Source: Xenoacremonium recifei
Taxonomy: Eukaryota; Ascomycota; Sordariomycetes; Hypocreales; Nectriaceae
Direction of reading: 5' to 3'
Assembly (NCBI GenBank): GCA_012184525.1
Contig: WOFQ01000093.1
Span: 1 to 61,476, forward strand
Length of the DNA: 61,476 nt
Below the pieces are notes generated by a model that saw only the letters and a program-made list of their open reading frames with translations, made no database searches and was not told the DNA's origin. Below are positions 56,139 through 61,476 of the stretch, one piece after another (the stretch's first letter is position 1; each line of letters opens with the position of its first letter). Made by a program: the position numbers and the translations under genes.

Positions 56139-57834
56139 ATGGCTCAGTCGCGTGCAAACTCAAAGATCGTTGTTGTTGGAGGAGGCGGCACAATGGGCTC
56201 TTCGACAGCCCTGCATTTAATCCGTTCTGGATACCTTCCGTCCAACATTACTATCTTGGATGTATATCCGATCCCGTCTGCTCGATCTGCCGGACATGAT
56301 CTCAACAAGATCATGAGCATTCGCCTGCGCAACAAGCACGATTGGCTACTTTCATCAGAAGCCCTCGATATGTGGAACACCGATCCTTTATTCAAGCCCT
56401 TCTTTCACAAAGTTGGTGTGGTGAGTCAGGAAACGTGAAAATATCTCCTCTTTTGTCAACCATTTGCCTACATCGTTCTTACACACTGTTAGCTCGACTG
56501 TTCTTCTACAGAGGAAGGAATTACGGATATTCGCAAGTTTGAAGATTCGCTGGTTGCCAGGGATCCCGAGCTTAAAAAGACAAACACTTGGTTGGATAGT
56601 GAAGACGAAATAATTGAGAAGGTACCGCCCTTTACGCGAGCTCAAGTCGAGGTAAAGAGAGCCCTAAGAGATCATTGACAAAGAGAAACTAACGGGAGGG
56701 TACAACTAGGGATGGAAAGGCTTGTTTCAGGGTAATAGCGGCTGGGTTGCTGCAGCAAAAGCAATCAACGCTATAGGACAGTTCCTCAAGGACAATGGCG
56801 TCAATTTTGGATTTGGACAGTAGGTTTTGAGATGTCTTTTTCAATCTCTTAGATGGTTGACGATTTACAATGCGCTAACGCCAGCTTCAAGAGCAGGAAC
56901 CTTTAAACAACCTCTTTTCGCCGACGATGGAACGACATGTAACGGCGTCGAAACGGAGGACGGAACCAAGTACTTTGCCGATAAGGTTGTTTTAGCTACT
57001 GGTGCTTGGAGTCCAACTTTGGTAGATCTAGAAGATCAGTGTGTTTCCAAAGTAAGTGGCATCGCTTCATGATTTGGTCAGAAACAAGAAAGGAACCTAT
57101 CCCTAACATCGTAATGCTTCAGGCCTGGGTCTTTGCTCATATCCAATTGACCCCCGAAGAGACGTCCCAGTACAAGGAGATTCCTGTCGTATACGACGAT
57201 GACTATGGGTTCTTCTTTGAGCCTAACGAGTAAGAGTTTGCTGAAGAATGCATAGCATCAGAAGAAGCTAACTATTTACCTATAGGTTTGGTGTCATCAA
57301 AGTGTGCGATGAATTTCCCGGGTTCTCTCATTTTCAATGGCATCAGCCTTATGGTGCTGCCCGCCCCAAGCGCATCTCTGTTCCTCGATCACGCGCCGAT
57401 CATCCAACCGACACCTACCCCGATGCTTCCGAAGCCAGCATTCGAAAAGCAATCACTAGGTTCATGCCGCGCTTCAAAGACCGTGAACTTTTCAACAGGT
57501 CGATGTGCTGGTGTACAGACACCGCTGACGCGAACCTGTTGATATGCGAGCATCCTAAGTGGAAGAATTTTATACTAGCCACAGGAGATAGCGGGTAAGC
57601 AAGGAATCCATCCCAACAATGCGTGAACTTATGCCTTACTTGGTATATTATAGCCATAGTTTCAAACTTCTGCCGAGCATTGGGAAGTATATTGTGGAGC
57701 TGATAGAGGGATCTCTTGATGAAGAATTAGCCCAGATTTGGAGATGGAGGCCAGGAGGCGACGCTCTTAAGTCAAGACGAGGAGCACCAGCAAAGAACCT
57801 CGCTGACATGCCGGGCTGGGAACACGACGCTTGA
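56139..57834 (+). CDS. Fructosyl-amino-acid oxidase (amadoriase)-like FAD enzyme (DAO oxidase 4)
   Basis: Seven exons (56139-56420, 56493-56651, 56710-56819, 56892-57051, 57123-57229, 57286-57594, 57654-57834) encode 435 residues, the usual amadoriase length. The N-terminal motif is KIVVVGGGGTMGSSTALHL, then VYPIPSARSAGHDLNKIMS, the opening typical of Aspergillus amadoriases. Downstream are DPLFKPFFHKVGV, WKGLFQGNSGWV, FFFEPNEFGVIKVCDEFPGF and the covalent-flavin Cys347 in SMCWCTDTADANLLI, followed by HSFKLLPSIGKYIVELI. Such enzymes oxidise glycated amino acids (Amadori products) to the free amino acid, glucosone and H2O2. The third intron ends CAAG; the more obvious acceptor six bases upstream would break the frame. 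The C-terminus lacks an SKL peroxisome signal. The substrate may differ from the known enzymes. Confidence 0.88.
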
Positions 57835-58055
57835 GTTAAATGGTCCGTATGCAATGTTGGCCAACTCTGATCAAATTAGTCTCCTTTGTCCCAACTCCTA
57901 GATAGCAAGAGATTAGGGCGATGCTGCTCCATACTCATCTCTGAACTTAGGCATACCGGTGTGAGAGTGTATCTCTACGCATAGAAGTCTCTATGTTCCG
58001 CAAGAAGTGTAGCAGTCTAGTAGCTGCCGTATGGGGCGACTAAGAGGCCCCTGGG

Positions 58056-58604
58056 ATGGCCAGATCGTGGTGCGATATGCTCTTAGAGCACTTCCGTAAT
58101 ATTACTCCTCGCGCTGAGACAATTGGCATCGATTACAAAGCAGCCGCGGCCCTTAAGCTGGAACCTTTTCGAGCCACGGTTGACTCGTCACGCGTGCTAG
58201 ATGCCTTGTCTGCAGTTGTTGAGGTTCGCCGCCCCAATGATGCTGCTACGATTCGTCTCCTATCCCTCGCCGCCGCACTCGCACCGCGCATGCCCATTTC
58301 TTTGCAGGAGGGAAGACTGTTGGTCCATACATGATAGCTGGAAAGGTTCGCATCGGAGGCCACCACTAAGGCCCGTTGGAGTGAGTGCCTTCAGCATGGG
58401 ACGGGTCGTCTCATAGGCTGTGGTGGCGCCAGGTTTTGCATCGCGGAGAGCGATTTTACGGTGCTCAAGAAAGGCGATATTGTCGGCATCGAACTAGAAG
58501 TTCATGAATACGGTGTTGGCGGAGCCCGATATGGAGAGACGGGGCGGCTGATCATAGACGGAAGCAAAATGCTCACTCCCTTCGACATCGGGAGGGATAT
58601 CTAG
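58056..58604 (+). pseudogene. Remnant of an M24 (Xaa-Pro aminopeptidase/creatinase-type) metallopeptidase
   Basis: In one frame two pieces of an M24 protein can be read. The first (about 58105-58300) is TIGIDYKAAAALKL, then VEVRRPNDAATIRLLSLAAALA, matching the end of the creatinase-type N-terminal domain (family pattern V-R-x-x-K-S-P-x-E-I-x-x-[IM]-R-x-A-A). The second (about 58410-58604) is QHGTGRLIGCGG, FTVLKKGDIVGIELEVHEYG and GSKMLTPF, matching the end of the catalytic domain. Between them are adjacent stops (58332, 58335) and almost all the metal-binding core (about 120 residues) is missing; the N-terminus is missing too. No arrangement of introns would restore it. It follows the amadoriase-like gene by about 220 bp. 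Confidence 0.6.
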
Positions 58605-58744
58605 AGGGAGCGGTTGTTCGTGACAAAGAAGTCGTAACTTTACCATCCGTTCGGGCTCTATAGACTCACAGAAGAATGGGAAGCGTTATATTCTGTGAAA
58701 GAAACGAGTATATTCTTAACTCCAAAACGTAGTTGACTGGATTT

Positions 58745-60805
58745 CTAATGTATGTTGAAATCTCTGTGTGTTGGCATCGTCTTCAGAAACTCTCCGTTCA
58801 TGATGCCGTCAACATATGCATCCCCCACGAATGTGTACTCTGTGTTACCCTCACTATTTTCCAGTGGCCTCAGAATAATAGGAGACTTCATACCCCAGAG
58901 CAGGGTCACTACATCGCCAGCTCGAATAGCCACATGGCCTTGACCAAACATGCCCTTGACCGTCTTGAAAAGCGTTCTCCCCCTGGTGCGAGATCCCATA
59001 TCTCCAGGTAATCGCTTGCAGACAAAGTCCAGCTTGGCATCGAGGTTGTCTAGGCCTGGCCAGTTTTGATACGACTTCACGCTCAGCACGTATTCAATCT
59101 CCTCTTTAGTCAATGTTTGAGTACTCATGGGCTGTTTACGCATAATCTTCCGAAGTAAAGACACGGCGTCTATTGGCAACGGCGACAACGCGAAGTTCAA
59201 GGGGCGGCTTAACCCAAAATCGCAGTCCAATAGTGCAGTTCGCCAAACGTAATCCTCTGCCGGACCCGAATCTGGTCCCAACTCAGCGAGCTCGGCAATG
59301 TTGGCGAGCCAAACGTCCACATTCCGGATCGACGTATTTATGTATTCTCCACCTCCTAAATACTCTGGCGGCTCCATGACTCTTGTAATAACATCAACAT
59401 GGCACCCTCGTAGGGAAAGAGATGCCAGAATGCCATATGCGGGAGGATATCCTGTCAGGAGAGGCGGCACTGGCATGCCAGGTGTGGCATCCCAATGTCC
59501 AAAGCGTTCGATAGGCCAGACTCGAAGCCCATGCTGGCCCATCTTTCGCCAATCGGGTACCCATGTCGGCAAATTAAGGTCGTTATCCTTCTCTCCTCTC
59601 GGAGTACACGATGTGAGGGAGAATTTGCTCCGACGTCTAAAACCATCACTTATCAATGCCCTCGTCAAAGCAGTGAAAACCTCCGATGGCTTTAGACTAT
59701 AGTCTGCTTGCAGACCAAGGGCCTCTTCGTCAGTAATGAGTCCTAATAGCCCAAATACAATGTCTCGGGGATCTGATGCAGAATAGAAAGGACGGTATGG
59801 TGGCAGGACATCGTGAACGAGAATTTCTGGTAGACGGACACGGGCTCGGTTTCTGCGGTAGTCGCGGCGAATAGTAAGAGCTATGTTCTGATCAAAGTTC
59901 GCGAAGAGCCCCCTTCCAAAATCGTGTGTATCTGACCGCAATTTAGAGATACCCAGACGCTTGCACTGTGATATTGCGGTGATAGTCTCGTCCAAAAATT
60001 CGAGAGACACTGTCTTAGAGCCGCACATAACCAAACCATTCCTGGAGAGGGAAATTTCCTGAATGATCCAGATCCGGTGCCAATAGTCCCGTCGCATTAT
60101 ATTGGCTATTCCATGGCAGACATCATCGTTGGGCTGTTCTTCGTCGTCCGGCTGCGTCCAAGGATGCTCTCTGATCCTCATACCGGGTTCCATCAACAGG
60201 TCGAAGATAAATCGGGCTAGTTCAGACCCTTCCTTAGAACCAGTGGCCTCGTCAGTGTCCGCAGAGCTTGGAGAGCATGTTTTGATGTAGTCGTGGATTT
60301 CCTCTCTCTCGGTTGAATTCATAAAGTGCCAGTCCCTTGACGCTCCGCTAGCCACGGCTCGAGGCCCAATGCGCGCAAAGAAATCCATAGCCTTGTCGCT
60401 TTCTCGGTTACCCGGGCCCAGCCAGATATGTACGATATCAGCCTGGCTATAGATTTTGTGCATCAACCCCACTTGATGCGCCTTCTCCTTCCCATCAGAC
60501 TGATGTATGCATATGGAGTCAATCCAGATCCACGAGTACATTTGTTGCCGGCGGAGCTCGAATAGCGCTGCGTGTAGATTCTGACTGATGCTGAAAGGTT
60601 CGTCATTTAGTAGAATCCGGAGTGGGCTTTTCTGGTCGCCCCAGGTGTAAGATAAAGCCGTGAAGCAAAGGTTGTTGTCGTTTAGGGAAGCATGACAAAT
60701 GTCGAGGTGAATTGGCGCCGTCTCGACATCAGCCACATCGACGGGACGAAGACGGACAAGTCGTATATCAGGCGATCCCACGCCGAGGGGCTCATAAATA
60801 AACAT
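58745..60805 (-). CDS. HET-domain protein, HET gene 3
   Basis: Single exon, 686 residues. The opening MFIYEPL..., then IRLVRLRPV is typical of this HET subfamily. HET signatures are ALSYTWGDQ (50-58), LHAALFELRR (about 78-87), WIWIDSICIHQSD (92-104), HKIYSQADIVHIWLGPG (about 115-131) and YWHRIWIIQEISL later. A conserved C-terminal stretch (DPRDIVFGLLGL, LPTWVPDW) and a final domain beginning about residue 570 (VLSVKSYQNWPGL) follow. Role: incompatibility or cell-death signalling. It is convergent to the M24 remnant. The start ATG is the only one in frame ahead of the domain. Confidence 0.9.
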   Translation of the reverse strand: MFIYEPLGVGSPDIRLVRLRPVDVADVETAPIHLDICHASLNDNNLCFTALSYTWGDQKSPLRILLNDEPFSISQNLHAALFELRRQQMYSWIWIDSICIHQSDGKEKAHQVGLMHKIYSQADIVHIWLGPGNRESDKAMDFFARIGPRAVASGASRDWHFMNSTEREEIHDYIKTCSPSSADTDEATGSKEGSELARFIFDLLMEPGMRIREHPWTQPDDEEQPNDDVCHGIANIMRRDYWHRIWIIQEISLSRNGLVMCGSKTVSLEFLDETITAISQCKRLGISKLRSDTHDFGRGLFANFDQNIALTIRRDYRRNRARVRLPEILVHDVLPPYRPFYSASDPRDIVFGLLGLITDEEALGLQADYSLKPSEVFTALTRALISDGFRRRSKFSLTSCTPRGEKDNDLNLPTWVPDWRKMGQHGLRVWPIERFGHWDATPGMPVPPLLTGYPPAYGILASLSLRGCHVDVITRVMEPPEYLGGGEYINTSIRNVDVWLANIAELAELGPDSGPAEDYVWRTALLDCDFGLSRPLNFALSPLPIDAVSLLRKIMRKQPMSTQTLTKEEIEYVLSVKSYQNWPGLDNLDAKLDFVCKRLPGDMGSRTRGRTLFKTVKGMFGQGHVAIRAGDVVTLLWGMKSPIILRPLENSEGNTEYTFVGDAYVDGIMNGEFLKTMPTHRDFNIH

Positions 60806-61476
60806 CGTGACGTATTGTGCGGGAAAAGCTGAGCCGCAGTTCTGCGCAAATCTTCAGCGAGACTTGGATATATAGGTAGAAGGCAGGAAGGGCGGGGTTT
60901 GCAGGTATGTCAGGCCACCATGTGTTTGAGCATTGCTTATGCCCTGCCGATCGCTGTAGGCTATCGCTGCAGTTTGCTTTACTTCGCCCCCAATCTCAAG
61001 TCAGCCTTGCTGCCTGGTCGAATCCAATCGTTTAAGTATAACCACACATAAATAAGCGCCAGCAAACTGGGGTCCAATCACAGGGGACTTTGAAACGACC
61101 TTGTTTTGGGTTGGCCAATCTTTCAGCGAACCTTACGCTATCAGACATCCTTCCCTTCTTCATCTTACCCCCTGTCGAGAATGATCTGTTGTGCCTGGCC
61201 TGGCCCCAGAAATTGGGTGCATACAAGTACACTTACCCCTGTTGCCAACGATTAGCGCCTCAAATATGCGGCAATTTAGGCGATCGTGTCTCAGCACGCG
61301 CCGATGGGCATGTGGGAGTCCGCCAAACACCCAACGCTTCTTGGCACCTACCCGGGAGTCGAATCAAGGAAACTGAAACCCTCTGAGCCAACTTCCCTCT
61401 TACATCAACATCCCTTGGCAACTGCTGTTAAGGGACTCGCACTAAATACACCTAATCACTAACAGACGCAACACAC
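60806..61476. other. Right-hand end, promoter of HET gene 3 and unassigned sequence
   Basis: Open frames on both strands lack motifs. A tRNA-like pair of boxes on the minus strand near 61345-61392 is too compact for a tRNA (see rejected items). The next gene presumably begins beyond the window. Confidence 0.35.

Noticed and set aside
61345..61392. tRNA-like A-box (GGCTCAGAGGG) and B-box (GATTCGACTCC) on the minus strand
   Set aside because: The two boxes are only about 12 bases apart, so there is no room for an anticodon arm, and no acceptor stem pairs.
1..61476. Secondary-metabolite gene cluster or CRISPR array
   Set aside because: No PKS, NRPS, terpene synthase or P450 backbone genes are present, and there are no regularly spaced repeats; the organism is eukaryotic.

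Overview
This is nuclear DNA of a filamentous ascomycete, most like Aspergillus/Penicillium (Eurotiomycetes). The evidence is short 45-85 nt GT-AG introns with CTRAY branch points, large major facilitator (MFS) and Zn2Cys6 regulator families, three heterokaryon-incompatibility (HET) genes and a pogo/Fot-type transposase tail. There is no PKS, NRPS or terpene synthase, so it is not a classical secondary-metabolite cluster. It reads as an accessory catabolic region. All intron boundaries were worked out by hand from splice signals, phase and protein continuity. Family names come from motif recognition, not from database searches.

Layout. 0-2.3 kb: transposon end and HET gene 1. 2.7-7.6 kb: alpha-glucoside-type permease, a 2H phosphoesterase-like protein and an extended short-chain reductase. 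8.0-12.6 kb: DAO-type flavin oxidase divergent from an UNC93-like membrane protein, across a promoter rich in GATA sites. 13.4-19.0 kb: small cupin, drug:H+ antiporter (with a GC-AG intron), HET gene 2. 19.8-22.1 kb: secreted GtaA-type glutaminase. 22.9-29.4 kb: sugar transporter, divergent alpha/beta-hydrolase, GH78 rhamnosidase-like protein. 29.6-33.8 kb: GFA/CENP-V protein, a protein of 45-residue TPRs, a Cys-rich single-pass membrane protein. 34.2-45.8 kb: second DAO oxidase, 5-oxoprolinase/hydantoinase (HyuA-HyuB fusion), Zn2Cys6 regulator, MFS transporter. 46.2-58.6 kb: allantoate-type (ACS) permease, Zn2Cys6 regulator, third DAO oxidase, secreted L-asparaginase, fructosyl-amino-acid-oxidase-like fourth DAO oxidase, and a decayed M24 peptidase. 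58.7-60.8 kb: HET gene 3.

How the genes may work together. Much of the window concerns nitrogen scavenging: glutaminase, asparaginase, oxoprolinase/hydantoinase, four flavin oxidases that split C-N bonds, a Dal5-type permease and two pathway-type regulators. The most interesting observation is a 13-base motif, TCGGCC(G/A)CTACGG, a CGG-N6-CGG direct repeat. I found it four times, all in the two large promoter regions of the 46-58 kb block: two copies upstream of the permease, one upstream of oxidase 3 and one upstream of the asparaginase. This suggests one co-regulated cluster, probably under the Zn2Cys6 protein inside it and, from GATA-site density, under general nitrogen control. The substrate is not known; a glycated or N-alkylated amino acid such as an asparagine Amadori product is my inference.
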